A stretch of 64,000 nt of DNA from the NCBI RefSeq assembly GCF_900636825.1, contig NZ_LR134318.1:310001-374000 (forward strand), in the 5' to 3' direction. Below, piece by piece: positions 7,331-15,746 of this stretch. How positions within the stretch are numbered: the stretch's first letter is position 1; each line of letters starts with the position of its first letter. The notes below the pieces were generated by a model, which did no database searches, had not been told where the DNA came from, and saw only the letters and a program-made list of their open reading frames with translations. A program made the translations under genes and the position numbers. The stretch is from Pseudomonas fluorescens. Lineage in GTDB: Bacteria; Pseudomonadota; Gammaproteobacteria; Pseudomonadales; Pseudomonadaceae.

Positions 7331-8566
7331 TTATTCGCGTTCGGCCAATAACAGCAAGTTACGCGGCGTGAGTGGGGTTGCGCAGAAGGTCCCAAGGCGT
7401 ACGACGTAGCCTTGTTCGACGAGGTAAAGTGCCCGATCGAGATTCAGCCAAAGCTCCAGCGGCCGTCGGAATAGTCCGCGCAGCAGTTCCAGGTTGCGAA
7501 CTTCGGCTAACCGCTGCCAACCGGCGGTTTCCAGCGACGGCCAATCTGGTGACCCGATTGTGGATAACTGCTTCAGCGCCGCCAGATCGCGGCAGTAATC
7601 GGCGAACGGTTTATCCAGCCAGGCGCTGGGCAGAGACGGCGTCGGCAGGTATTCATCGACGCCGCGCGATTGTCGTTGCAGCAAATCAAAGGCGAGTCTG
7701 CGAGCCATCGAGGCGTTGCGCTGGCGTCGGACTCGTGCACCGGCGGTGACGGTTTCGCTCATGGGCAAGGCCAGATCTTCCCGCGAGAGCTGTAGGACCG
7801 ATGCCGATGCGGGCAAGGACAATGGTTGATATTCGCGGCGATCGATCCGGTTGTAGCAGCAAGGAGCGATAGCCATTCGTTGGCAACCGGCAGCACTGGC
7901 CAGTTGCATCAGGCGAACATGCAGATCGCCACACGCGTGAAGGGCGATGGGAGTATGGGCTGCGTTCAATACGGCAGAGGCGTCCGCCGCCAGTACATCC
8001 TGTTCCACGTGCAAAGCATGCAAATGATGACGCTGACTCAAGGCCTGACCACTGGCGACCAATGCAGGATCGTACTCAACGCAAGTCAGTTGCTGCCCCG
8101 AGGCCAATACGCGCCGCCCCAAATGTCCTTTGCCGGAACACCAATCCAGCCAATGCGTCGGCTGCGAGGCGAAGGCCAAGCGACTGGCAAACGCCTCGAT
8201 CTGCTGCCATTTGCGCCCCGGCACATCGACATTCAACCGATGCCCCGCAGCGCACAGCGCATGCCCTGGCAGCTCGCCAACTGCGCTCAGCTCAGCCGAC
8301 AACGCCGCCAATGAAGCAAACGGCTCTGGCGCATCAGCAAGATCGGCAGGTTGGTTGTGAGCGTTTTCTGCATCTTCCAGTGAGCGTCCGCGTAGCCACG
8401 AGGCCAACTCCGGGTAGGACGCTTCCCAATCAAGCGAAAGATGAGTGAACGGTCGGGGTTTCCACAGCGCCTGATGCTTAACCAAAAAGGCATCCAGCGC
8501 GGTGAAGCGGGCGAGTAGGTCCTCGCCCGTCAACACGTAGGAAGCATCAGCGCCCTTGGCAGGCAT
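7331..8566 (-). CDS. SAM-dependent methyltransferase (Methyltransf_32-like)
   Basis: A 411-residue protein. A SAM-binding motif is visible in the middle (HWLDWCSGKGHLGRRVL), then LTCVEYDPALVASGQ, and a conserved APCCYN segment that fits PF13679-type methyltransferases. The substrate is unknown; relatives are annotated only as methyltransferases. It begins 20 bases inside the 3' end of hisM, so it is the last gene of the histidine transporter operon, as in other fluorescent pseudomonads from memory. No clear ribosome site precedes its ATG, suggesting translational coupling to hisM. Confidence 0.75.
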   Translation of the reverse strand: MPAKGADASYVLTGEDLLARFTALDAFLVKHQALWKPRPFTHLSLDWEASYPELASWLRGRSLEDAENAHNQPADLADAPEPFASLAALSAELSAVGELPGHALCAAGHRLNVDVPGRKWQQIEAFASRLAFASQPTHWLDWCSGKGHLGRRVLASGQQLTCVEYDPALVASGQALSQRHHLHALHVEQDVLAADASAVLNAAHTPIALHACGDLHVRLMQLASAAGCQRMAIAPCCYNRIDRREYQPLSLPASASVLQLSREDLALPMSETVTAGARVRRQRNASMARRLAFDLLQRQSRGVDEYLPTPSLPSAWLDKPFADYCRDLAALKQLSTIGSPDWPSLETAGWQRLAEVRNLELLRGLFRRPLELWLNLDRALYLVEQGYVVRLGTFCATPLTPRNLLLLAERE

Positions 8567-9236
8567 CGACGCGCAACCAGCGCTCCAGCAGCTTGAAGCC
8601 GCGTACCAGTATGTAAGCCATCACCAGATAGAACACACCAGCGGCGAAGAAGATTTCCACCGGCAGGTAGGTGCGGGCAATGATCGTGCGTGCCATACCG
8701 GTCAGCTCCAGCAGGGTCACCGTGCTGGCCAGCGCACTGGCCTTGAGCATCAGGATCACTTCGTTGCTATAGGCCGGCAGGCCGATGCGCGCAGCCCGGG
8801 GCAAGATGATGTAGAACATCGCCTTGGGCTTTGACATCCCCAGCGCACGCGCCGCTTCGATTTCGCCCGGAGGAATCGCCTGGATCGCCCCGCGCAGAAT
8901 CTCGGCGATATATGCCGCCGTGTGCAAGGTCATCGTCACCGTGGCGCACCAGAACGGATCGCGCAAATACGGCCACAACGCGCTTTGACGTACTGCGTCG
9001 AACTGCGCCAAGCCGTAGTAGACCAGGAACAATTGAACCAGCAACGGCGTGCCACGGAAAAAGAAGATGTATGCGTAGGGCAGCGACCGCACGTACCACA
9101 GCTTCGAAGAGCGGGCGATGCCCAGCGGAATCGCCAGCAACAGGCCGGCGATCACGGCGATGGCGACCAGTTCCAGGGTCAGCGTCGCGCCCTGCGCCAG
9201 TTTCGGCAGCCATTTGATGATGACTTCCCAGTTCAT
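8547..9236 (-). CDS. hisM: Histidine/basic amino-acid ABC transporter permease HisM
   Basis: A 229-residue polar amino-acid permease with about five membrane segments: WLPKLAQGATLTLELVAIAV at the start, FFFRGTPLLVQLFLVYYG in the middle, and the ATPase-contact EAA loop EIEAARALGMSKPKAMFYIILPRA. It forms a heterodimer with HisQ in the inner membrane. The ATG at 9236 overlaps the hisQ stop by four bases, fixing the start. Confidence 0.9.
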   Translation of the reverse strand: MNWEVIIKWLPKLAQGATLTLELVAIAVIAGLLLAIPLGIARSSKLWYVRSLPYAYIFFFRGTPLLVQLFLVYYGLAQFDAVRQSALWPYLRDPFWCATVTMTLHTAAYIAEILRGAIQAIPPGEIEAARALGMSKPKAMFYIILPRAARIGLPAYSNEVILMLKASALASTVTLLELTGMARTIIARTYLPVEIFFAAGVFYLVMAYILVRGFKLLERWLRVDACQGR

Positions 9237-9928
9237 GAGGCGCTCCTCGCAAAGCCGCGGGCGGCGCGTTTTTCCAGGAAGTGCATGCCGGTCATCGCCA
9301 GCACTGTCAGGCCCAGGTACATGACCGCGGCGACCATATAGAAGGTGAACGGCTGTTTCGACACGGTCACGCCGATTTGTGCGTGACGCATGATCTCTTC
9401 CAGGCCGATCACCGAGACCAGCGCGGTGTCTTTCATCAGGATCATGAACAGATTGCCCAGACCGGGCAGGGCGATGCGCCACATTTGCGGCATGATCAGC
9501 CGGGTGAATATCCGCCATTTCGACAGGCCCAAGGCCTGACCGGCTTCACGGTGGCCTTTGGGAATGGCGAGGATTGCACCACGGAACACTTCTGTGGCGT
9601 AGGCGCCGAAACACAAGCCGAGAGCGATTACACCGGCGGCGAAGGCGTTGAGTTGCAGATCGGGATTACCGAAAAACTCACCGAGTGCGCGCATCAGGTT
9701 GACCGTACCGAAGTAGATCAACAATACCCAGAGCAACTCCGGGACGCCGCGCACCAATGTCGAATACGTGCCGCCAAGCCACTGCAGCGGCTTGTATGGG
9801 GAAGTCTTGGCCAAGGCGCCGAGCAGGCCGAGCACCAGGCCCAGGCACAGGGCGGTGAGGGCCAGTTGAACGGTCATCAGCGCGCCGGCAGCGAGGGCCG
9901 GGCCGAATCCGTAGAGGTCGATAATCAT
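9233..9928 (-). CDS. hisQ: Histidine/basic amino-acid ABC transporter permease HisQ
   Basis: A 231-residue permease partner of HisM. It has a hydrophobic N-terminus (ALAAGALMTVQLALTALCLG), the conserved YSTLVRGVPELLWVLLIYFG segment and the EAA loop HREAGQALGLSKWRIFTRLIMPQ. Typical length. It sits between the binding-protein gene, 78 bases upstream, and hisM, which it overlaps. Confidence 0.9.
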   Translation of the reverse strand: MIIDLYGFGPALAAGALMTVQLALTALCLGLVLGLLGALAKTSPYKPLQWLGGTYSTLVRGVPELLWVLLIYFGTVNLMRALGEFFGNPDLQLNAFAAGVIALGLCFGAYATEVFRGAILAIPKGHREAGQALGLSKWRIFTRLIMPQMWRIALPGLGNLFMILMKDTALVSVIGLEEIMRHAQIGVTVSKQPFTFYMVAAVMYLGLTVLAMTGMHFLEKRAARGFARSAS

Positions 9929-10006
9929 GGGGTTCTGTTCAAATTGCGGCAGGCAAAGTCGGGAGCCGGCGCCGTTGCATCACGGCGCCAGTCCCACAGG
10001 TCAGGA

Positions 10007-10756
10007 TCAGTAGATGCTGAACGGGAAGTACTTGTCGTTGATCTTCTTGTAAGTGCCGTCAGCGACGATTTCTTTCAGAGCAGCATTCAACTTCTCACGC
10101 AGCGGGTCACCTTTGCGTACAGCGATGCCGATCTTGTCACTTTCCACAACCGGGTCGCCTTTGAACTCGTAGTTCTTGCCAGCGTCGGTTTTCAGCCAAT
10201 CGTAGTTCGCGTACTTGTCGGCGAGGATCGCGTCGACACGACCCGAAGTCAGGTCGAGATAGGCATTTTCCTGGGTGTCATAGAGACTGACCGAGATGTC
10301 ATCGCCGTAGGTGTCTTCCAGCCAGGTACCGGCCAGGGTCGCACGCTGGGTACCGATCTTTTTGCCTTCGAGCGAGTCCTTGTCGGTTTTGAAGTCGACG
10401 TTTTTCGGCGCGATGAACTGCAGTTTGTTCGAGTAGTACGGGTCGGTGAAGTCGACCGCGCCTTTGCGCTCGTCAGTGATCGACAGCGACGAGATCAGGA
10501 AGTCGAACTTCTTCGCGTTCAGGGCCGGAATGATGCCGTCCCAGTCGGAGGTGACTACGCTGCATTCGACTTTCATCTTCGCGCAGAGGGCGTCGCCGAT
10601 GTCTTTGTCGAAGCCGACGACGTTGCCGCTGGCGTCTTTATTGTTGAACGGCGGGTAGGCCGCTTCGATGCCCATCTTCAGAGTTTCAGCCATGGCACCG
10701 GCGCTGAACGCCAGGGTGACGGCTGCGGCCAGGAAGACCTTTTTATAGTTCTGCAT
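10007..10756 (-). CDS. hisJ: Periplasmic histidine/lysine/arginine/ornithine-binding protein
   Basis: A 249-residue protein with a classical signal peptide (KKVFLAAAVTLAFSAGAMA, cleavage near residue 23). The mature part starts ETLKMGIEAAYPPFNNKD and has VGFDKDIGDALCAKM, typical of class-3 solute-binding proteins (PF00497). Two cysteines in the mature part resemble the HisJ disulphide pair. It captures basic amino acids for the HisQMP transporter. The 78-base gap to hisQ shows no clear terminator. ArgT/AotJ-type specificity cannot be separated by eye. Confidence 0.88.
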   Translation of the reverse strand: MQNYKKVFLAAAVTLAFSAGAMAETLKMGIEAAYPPFNNKDASGNVVGFDKDIGDALCAKMKVECSVVTSDWDGIIPALNAKKFDFLISSLSITDERKGAVDFTDPYYSNKLQFIAPKNVDFKTDKDSLEGKKIGTQRATLAGTWLEDTYGDDISVSLYDTQENAYLDLTSGRVDAILADKYANYDWLKTDAGKNYEFKGDPVVESDKIGIAVRKGDPLREKLNAALKEIVADGTYKKINDKYFPFSIY

Positions 10757-10769
10757 GCATGTTGCTCCG

Positions 10770-11543
10770 TTAGCGGTTGCTGGACATGAATTGTTTGCAG
10801 CGCGCCGAAAGCGGGTTTTCGAACACCTGCTGTGGCGATCCTTGCTCTTCTATAAGGCCTTGGTGAAGGAACACCACTTCGCTGGAGACCTGACGGGCGA
10901 AGCCCATTTCATGAGTTACCAGCAGCATGGTGCGGCCTTCTTCGGCCAATGCGCGGATGACACTAAGTACTTCCTGAACCATTTCCGGGTCAAGCGCGGA
11001 GGTGGGTTCGTCGAACAGAATGACCTTTGGCTGCATTGCCAGCGTGCGGGCAATCGCCGCACGTTGTTGCTGACCACCGGACAATTGCGCCGGGTAGGCG
11101 TGGCGCTTGTCGGCGATGCCAACCTTGGCCAGCAGCGCTTCGGCGACTTCGATGGCTTCGGCCTTGCTCTGGCCGAGCACGCGACGCGGTGCCTCGATGA
11201 TGTTGTCGAGGATGCTCATGTGTGGCCACAGATTAAAGTTTTGAAACACAAAACCGATCTCGGAACGCAGACGGTTTATCTGCTTGCCATCGGCGGCAAC
11301 CAGTTCGCCATTCTTGGCGGCTTTGAGCTTGAGTTCTTCACCAGCCACCAGAATCTGGCCTTGATGCGGGTTTTCCAACAGATTGATGCAACGGAGGAAC
11401 GTGGATTTGCCGGAACCGGAGGAACCGAGGATCGAGATCACGTCGCCGTCGCGGGCGGTCAGCGAGATGCCTTTGAGCACATCGAGCTGTCCGTAGCGTT
11501 TGTGCAGGTTGCGGATTTCAAGCGCGGGCGTGGCCTCAGCCAT
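10770..11543 (-). CDS. hisP: Histidine/basic amino-acid ABC transporter ATPase HisP
   Basis: A 257-residue ABC ATPase with Walker A GSSGSGKST, Q-loop VFQNFNLWPHMS, signature LSGGQQQRAAIARTLAM, Walker B VILFDEPTSALDPE and switch His in LLVTHEMGFA. The insert after Walker A matches the amino-acid importers HisP/GlnQ. GAGGAA lies 6-7 bases before the ATG. It is the first gene of the hisP-J-Q-M-methyltransferase operon, only 13 bases from hisJ. Confidence 0.93.
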   Translation of the reverse strand: MAEATPALEIRNLHKRYGQLDVLKGISLTARDGDVISILGSSGSGKSTFLRCINLLENPHQGQILVAGEELKLKAAKNGELVAADGKQINRLRSEIGFVFQNFNLWPHMSILDNIIEAPRRVLGQSKAEAIEVAEALLAKVGIADKRHAYPAQLSGGQQQRAAIARTLAMQPKVILFDEPTSALDPEMVQEVLSVIRALAEEGRTMLLVTHEMGFARQVSSEVVFLHQGLIEEQGSPQQVFENPLSARCKQFMSSNR

Positions 11544-12096
11544 GTGCGTTCCTCATATATGTTGCGCTCCAGCTTTTGGATGGCCGTCCTGGCGAGGCGG
11601 CCAAGCTAGCATAGCGTTTCAATGGCAGCCAACAGCGCTGCGAGCGGTTAACGGGTGGCGTGTGGCAGGTTGTCGCATCGGCGCAGCAGACTGTCGCCCC
11701 ATCAACAACCGAACGGGTGTTTGATGGTGAAAACCCGCAGGTGTCGCGTAAAAAAAGGCGCGATGTTGCCAGCTTTGGCGGGGTGTTGGAAGCGCTATCC
11801 GGCCGAACGTTCACGATTCGCCCTTTTATTGTGCATCGCCGACTTTTTCCGTGTGTTTCGAGTGCGCGGATTCGTCTTGAAAGTGAGTCGCAGGGTAACG
11901 ATCTGGCGGATTGCCATTAATCTCAATGACTTGCGATGATCGTCCGGTCGCGCGTAAACCCGCGGCCCGGTAGAGTTTGAAACATTTTGGCGCATTTATT
12001 GCGTGCAGAATAAGGAACAGTCCGTTGGATTCTTTTTACGAGAAGGAATTTTCAGACGGGCCGGACGCAATCGCTTTTCTTGCAAAGGTAGTTTCG
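11544..12096. other. Divergent control region between hisP and gabP
   Basis: About 550 bases between two divergent transport operons, so it must contain both promoters. A small hairpin (GGCCG, 11-base loop, CGGCC) lies in the hisP leader near 11581-11602. The gabP frame stays open upstream to 11977, but ATG 12097 fits the family length. I see no gene, REP doublet or clear -35/-10 pair. Confidence 0.45.
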
Positions 12097-13488
12097 ATGA
12101 GCAGTATTCCAAGCTCCAATGGTCTCGAACAGGGGCTCAAACCGCGTCATGTGACCATGTTGTCGATCGCCGGTGTGATCGGCGCCGGTCTGTTCGTCGG
12201 CTCCGGCCACGCCATCGCTGCCGCCGGCCCTGCCGTGCTGCTGGCCTACGCCGCTGCGGGTACCTTGGTGGTGCTGGTCATGCGCATGCTCGGCGAAATG
12301 GCCGTTGCTTCGCCAGACACCGGGTCATTCTCGACTTATGCCGACCGTGCCATCGGACATTGGGCCGGTTTCACCATCGGCTGGCTGTATTGGTGGTTCT
12401 GGGTCCTGGTGATTCCACTCGAAGCCAACGCCGCCGCGACCATTCTGCATGCATGGTTTCCGGGTGTGGATATCTGGGCCTTCGCGTTGGTCATCACCAT
12501 GCTGCTGACCGTGACCAACCTGTTCAGTGTGAAGAACTACGGCGAATTCGAGTTCTGGTTCGCGCTGGTGAAGGTGTTGGCGATCATTGGCTTCATCGGC
12601 CTCGGCCTTGCGGCAATTTTTGGCTTCCTGCCAAACAGTCAGGTCAGCGGCGTTTCGCATCTGTTCGACAGCGGCGGTTTCCTGCCAAACGGCATGGGCG
12701 CCGTTCTTGGCGCAATCCTGACCACCATGTTCTCGTTCATGGGCACCGAAATCGTCACCATCGCGGCCGCGGAGTCGAAGGATCCGGGCAAGCAAATCTC
12801 CAAAGCCACCAACTCGGTGATCTGGCGAATCGGTTTGTTCTACCTCGTTTCGATCTTCATCGTCGTGGCGCTGGTGCCATGGAATGATCCGGTACTGGCC
12901 AATCTTGGTTCCTACCAGACCGTGCTGGAGCGCATGGGCATCCCGAACGCGAAAATGATCGTCGACATCGTTGTGCTGGTCGCGGTAACCAGCTGCCTGA
13001 ACTCGGCGCTGTACACCTCGTCGCGCATGCTCTTCTCCCTCGGCAAGCGCGGGGATGCGCCGGCCATGTCGACCCGCACCAACAAAAGCGGCACGCCTTA
13101 CTGGGCCGTAATGTTGTCGACCGGTGCAGCGTTCCTCTGCACCTTCGCCAACTACGTTGCCCCGGCCGCGGTGTTCGAATTCCTCCTGGCCAGCTCCGGT
13201 GCGATCGCACTGTTGGTGTACCTGGTGATCGCATTCTCGCAACTGCGTATGCGCAAACAGCGCATGGCCCGCGGTGAGGAAATCGCTTTCAGCATGTGGC
13301 TGTTCCCGGGCCTGACCTACGCGGTGATCGTCTTCATCGTCGTGGCCCTGACCATCATGGCGTTCCAGGAAGCGCACCGCGTGGAGATCCTCGCGACTGG
13401 CCTGCTGAGTCTGATGGTAGTGGCTGCCGGCCTGCTGGTTGCGCGCCGTCGCAAACTGGAAAAACGCGGCGCGGTGGTGTTGAACTGA
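12097..13488 (+). CDS. gabP: Amino-acid permease, GABA permease-like
   Basis: A 463-residue transporter of the APC superfamily with about 12 membrane segments. The start MSSIPSSNGLEQGLKPRHVT is followed by SIAGVIGAGLFVGSG, the conserved APC motif in the first helix, and later TIAAAESKDPGKQISKA. These match GABA permeases of pseudomonads better than the aromatic or histidine permeases, but specificity within this family is hard to read. An upstream extension to 11977 is open but lacks family resemblance. A terminator follows 17 bases after the stop. Confidence 0.8.
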   Translation: MSSIPSSNGLEQGLKPRHVTMLSIAGVIGAGLFVGSGHAIAAAGPAVLLAYAAAGTLVVLVMRMLGEMAVASPDTGSFSTYADRAIGHWAGFTIGWLYWWFWVLVIPLEANAAATILHAWFPGVDIWAFALVITMLLTVTNLFSVKNYGEFEFWFALVKVLAIIGFIGLGLAAIFGFLPNSQVSGVSHLFDSGGFLPNGMGAVLGAILTTMFSFMGTEIVTIAAAESKDPGKQISKATNSVIWRIGLFYLVSIFIVVALVPWNDPVLANLGSYQTVLERMGIPNAKMIVDIVVLVAVTSCLNSALYTSSRMLFSLGKRGDAPAMSTRTNKSGTPYWAVMLSTGAAFLCTFANYVAPAAVFEFLLASSGAIALLVYLVIAFSQLRMRKQRMARGEEIAFSMWLFPGLTYAVIVFIVVALTIMAFQEAHRVEILATGLLSLMVVAAGLLVARRRKLEKRGAVVLN

Positions 13489-13505
13489 TCCGCAACGCGT
13501 AATGC

Positions 13506-13543
13506 AAAACGGCCGCTGTCAGTGATGACTCGCGGCCGTTTTT
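13506..13543 (+). terminator. Terminator of gabP
   Basis: AAAACGGCCGC, 15-base loop, GCGGCCGTTTTT: an 11-bp stem including the A/T tracts, placed right after the permease stop. Confidence 0.88.
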
Positions 13544-13593
13544 GTTTGAGTTGCCGGTGGCGAAATATTCTGCGCTTCAGATCCGAATCAGGT

Positions 13594-13758
13594 TTAGTCT
13601 CGCGAGAGCATGAAGTCTCGTCTGCTTTTCTCCTCGTCGTCGAACCATTCATCCCAAGTTGTCGGCTTGAGAGATTTAACACGGTCGCTCTCGAGGTTCG
13701 CTGCTGAGTCTTCTACTTTCGGGATTTGCCCGTCCTCGCGTGAATCTGCTGTCTTCAT
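13594..13758 (-). CDS. Small acidic protein, antitoxin-tail-like, function unknown
   Basis: A 54-residue frame starting MKTADSREDGQ with AAGGG 7 bases upstream. The end TTWDEWFDDEEKSRRDFMLSRD loosely resembles the C-terminal tail of VapB/VagC-type antitoxins (WDxWFDG...DFM...RDQP), but the DNA-binding part of such antitoxins is absent. It lies 45 bases downstream of the two paralogous genes and in the same direction, so it may be the last gene of that group. Confidence 0.4.
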   Translation of the reverse strand: MKTADSREDGQIPKVEDSAANLESDRVKSLKPTTWDEWFDDEEKSRRDFMLSRD

Positions 13759-13802
13759 CTGACACCCTTTTCTTGACCATGCGTGAACCTGAAGCGCAAA
13801 CA

Positions 13803-14255
13803 TTACTCGGCCTTGGGTTCACCGGCTTCCACCGACTTGCCATAAGCATCCAGCGCCACCCCGAAATCGGTGATGAACTGCGGCTCGCTCAGCCAGGCCT
13901 GGGCTTCTTCGATCGTTACGCCTTCGGCCCACATGCGGTAGTCGATCAGCATGTCGGCGGCCAGGTGGGTAGCGGCCATGCCTTCGTCATCGGCGTTTTC
14001 CATGTCCAGCAGGTCTGGATGATCGACGATGATGAACGCCAGTTCGCGCAGCAAAGTCAGCAGCATTTCGTCGCGGCTGACGGCTTCGGCGTCACGCATT
14101 TTGCTGAACATTGCCAGGATGTATTCAGGGACTGGCTCGGCGAGGTGGTCCAGATCTTCGTCCTGCTCCAGCGGCTTGCGGCCGACCATGCGGATTTGCT
14201 TGGCTTTGGCCTTGGCGCGTTTGGCGCGTTTCTGTTGTTTGTTCAGGGATGCCAT
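13803..14255 (-). CDS. Conserved hypothetical protein, copy 2 of a tandem paralogous pair
   Basis: A 150-residue soluble, acidic protein. The N-terminus MASLNKQQKRAKRAKAKAKQ is strongly basic and lysine-rich; the remainder is acidic and helical (PEYILAMFSKMRDAEAVSRDEML, DMLIDYRMWAEGVTIEEAQAWL). It shares its basic N-terminus and overall plan with the gene just upstream, indicating a tandem duplication. No enzyme motif is visible and I do not recognise the function. Nothing marks it as membrane-bound. Confidence 0.75.
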   Translation of the reverse strand: MASLNKQQKRAKRAKAKAKQIRMVGRKPLEQDEDLDHLAEPVPEYILAMFSKMRDAEAVSRDEMLLTLLRELAFIIVDHPDLLDMENADDEGMAATHLAADMLIDYRMWAEGVTIEEAQAWLSEPQFITDFGVALDAYGKSVEAGEPKAE

Positions 14256-14261
14256 GGGAAC

Positions 14262-14675
14262 TCAGTTCTTCTGTTGGGTTTGTGCAGCGATCGCGTCGGA
14301 CGCCGCCACATAGTCAGCCTGGAAGGCCGCGGATTCGATCCATGCCAGCGCGCCGGCCTCGTCGGTTTCCTGCGACCACTGGCGGTACTCGATCAGCGCG
14401 GCAAGGATGAAGTCCATCGCGCCTTCCTCGCCTTCCTGTTCGTAAACCAGCTCCAGCAGCGGGTCTTCGAGGAAGGCGGTGCACAGGGCTTGCTGGCTGA
14501 TCTTCTCGGCGTCGATCATTTTCTTGAACAATTCGGTGAGGTCCACCGATTCAAAGTCGATGCGATCATCGTTCGGGTCGAGTTCGACCGGCGCTTCGGC
14601 GCGTTTGCTGCGATTCTGCTTGGCCTTCGCTTTGGCCCGTGTGGCGCGTTTTTGCTGCTTGTTGGCGGAGGCCAT
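14262..14675 (-). CDS. Conserved hypothetical protein, copy 1 of a tandem paralogous pair
   Basis: A 137-residue protein from the ATG at 14675, chosen because MASANKQQKRATRAKAKAKQ aligns with the start of its downstream paralogue; ATG 14687 is an alternative. After the basic N-terminus it is acidic, with DLTELFKKMIDAEKISQQALC and ALIEYRQWSQETDEAGALAWIES matching blocks of the neighbour in the same order. The two genes are 6 bases apart, so they are co-transcribed. The basic tail could bind nucleic acid, which is a guess; function unknown. Confidence 0.75.
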   Translation of the reverse strand: MASANKQQKRATRAKAKAKQNRSKRAEAPVELDPNDDRIDFESVDLTELFKKMIDAEKISQQALCTAFLEDPLLELVYEQEGEEGAMDFILAALIEYRQWSQETDEAGALAWIESAAFQADYVAASDAIAAQTQQKN

Positions 14676-14704
14676 GATGTGTTCCATCGTGCGTTGAAAA
14701 GGGC

Positions 14705-15679
14705 TCAGCTGCGCGGGACTTGCCGCCCTGGCGTATCGGGGGCCAGCGCACCGGTTTGCAGCCAGGTCAGAGCGATGGGCCATAGTGTGGCTTGGTATGC
14801 GCTACGAAAAAAGGCGAAATGTCCGACTTGTCGTTCGCCGATGTCCTGCGGCTCGATGCGCAGGTGAATTTTTGCCGCGTTGCTGAAGTAGCCGAGCAGG
14901 CGTTCGATCGCCGGGATCGTGCCGTAAGGGTCGTCGCTGAGGCTGATGGCCAGGGTCTGCGCGTGGACATTGGCGAAGGGCAGGGCCCCCGCCTTTTTCA
15001 TCAGTGCGCGACCGCTTGGGCGGTGCTCGTAACGCGCGGTAGGCGTGCTCCAGTCGCGAACTACGCCGGTGGGCGTGTCCTCCAGCCAACCCAGCCGTTT
15101 GCCCGGGAAATAGCCGCAGAGCAGGGCCATTAATGGCATCGCCACATGCCACTTGCCGAACATTCGCCAGCGCTGTTCTGGGGCGTAATCGCGCCAGTAA
15201 GCGAACTGCGCACCGACGGTTACCAATCGTCGGATCACCTTGCCCGACTCCGCCAGGCCTGCCGCCCAACCGCCAAAACTATGGGCGACCACATCAATTG
15301 GCTGACCGGGAAACTCCCGCTGCGCCCGTTTGAGCATCGCTTCGAAATCCAGAGCGCCCCAGTCGGTCCATGAGGCGCGCAGCCCTTTGATGGTTCCGCT
15401 GCGTGATTCACCGATGCCACGGTAGTCGTAGGTCATCACGTCGAAGCCATGGTTGAACAGATAGGCCGCGAACCGCGAGTAATGCCGACAGCGCACGGAA
15501 GTGGCGGCGTTGATAATGACTATCGGGCGTTGCGGGTCGGGCGAGGTGTGGCGCCAGATGAAGCCGCCGAGGACGACGCCGTCGTCGGCGGTTTCGTTGA
15601 AGGTAATACCTTCGCTTGCAGTCAGAACCGGTTGGCTCAATTCGGCGTCTTCCAGTTCGGTTGTGTGCTGACTGCTCAT
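14705..15679 (-). CDS. Alpha/beta hydrolase
   Basis: A 324-residue alpha/beta-hydrolase-fold protein. VMTYDYRGIGESRSG is the strand before the nucleophile region, and the nucleophile elbow is IDVVAHSFGGWAAG (GxSxG-like, AHSFGG). A likely late His lies in ERQVGHFAFF. It resembles serine-aminopeptidase-like or YheT-type hydrolases of pseudomonads; the substrate is unknown. The ATG at 15679 has GAGG about 10 bases upstream. It is transcribed in the same direction as the paralogous pair, 29 bases before it. Confidence 0.8.
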   Translation of the reverse strand: MSSQHTTELEDAELSQPVLTASEGITFNETADDGVVLGGFIWRHTSPDPQRPIVIINAATSVRCRHYSRFAAYLFNHGFDVMTYDYRGIGESRSGTIKGLRASWTDWGALDFEAMLKRAQREFPGQPIDVVAHSFGGWAAGLAESGKVIRRLVTVGAQFAYWRDYAPEQRWRMFGKWHVAMPLMALLCGYFPGKRLGWLEDTPTGVVRDWSTPTARYEHRPSGRALMKKAGALPFANVHAQTLAISLSDDPYGTIPAIERLLGYFSNAAKIHLRIEPQDIGERQVGHFAFFRSAYQATLWPIALTWLQTGALAPDTPGRQVPRS

Positions 15680-15746
15680 GGCGCTCGACCTCGGCGGAGA
15701 GTTGCCAACGATAGTCTCAGCGCTGTCCGAGGACAATCCAGCCGGT

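Noticed and set aside
9281..10789. 502-codon open frame opposite the hisJ/hisQ/hisM genes
   Set aside because: It is antisense to genes with clear family motifs and reads as low-complexity Arg/Gln/Val-rich text, a by-product of high GC codon use.
11977..12096. N-terminal extension of the GabP-like permease
   Set aside because: The frame is open, but the 40 extra residues lack family resemblance and ATG 12097 gives the usual length.
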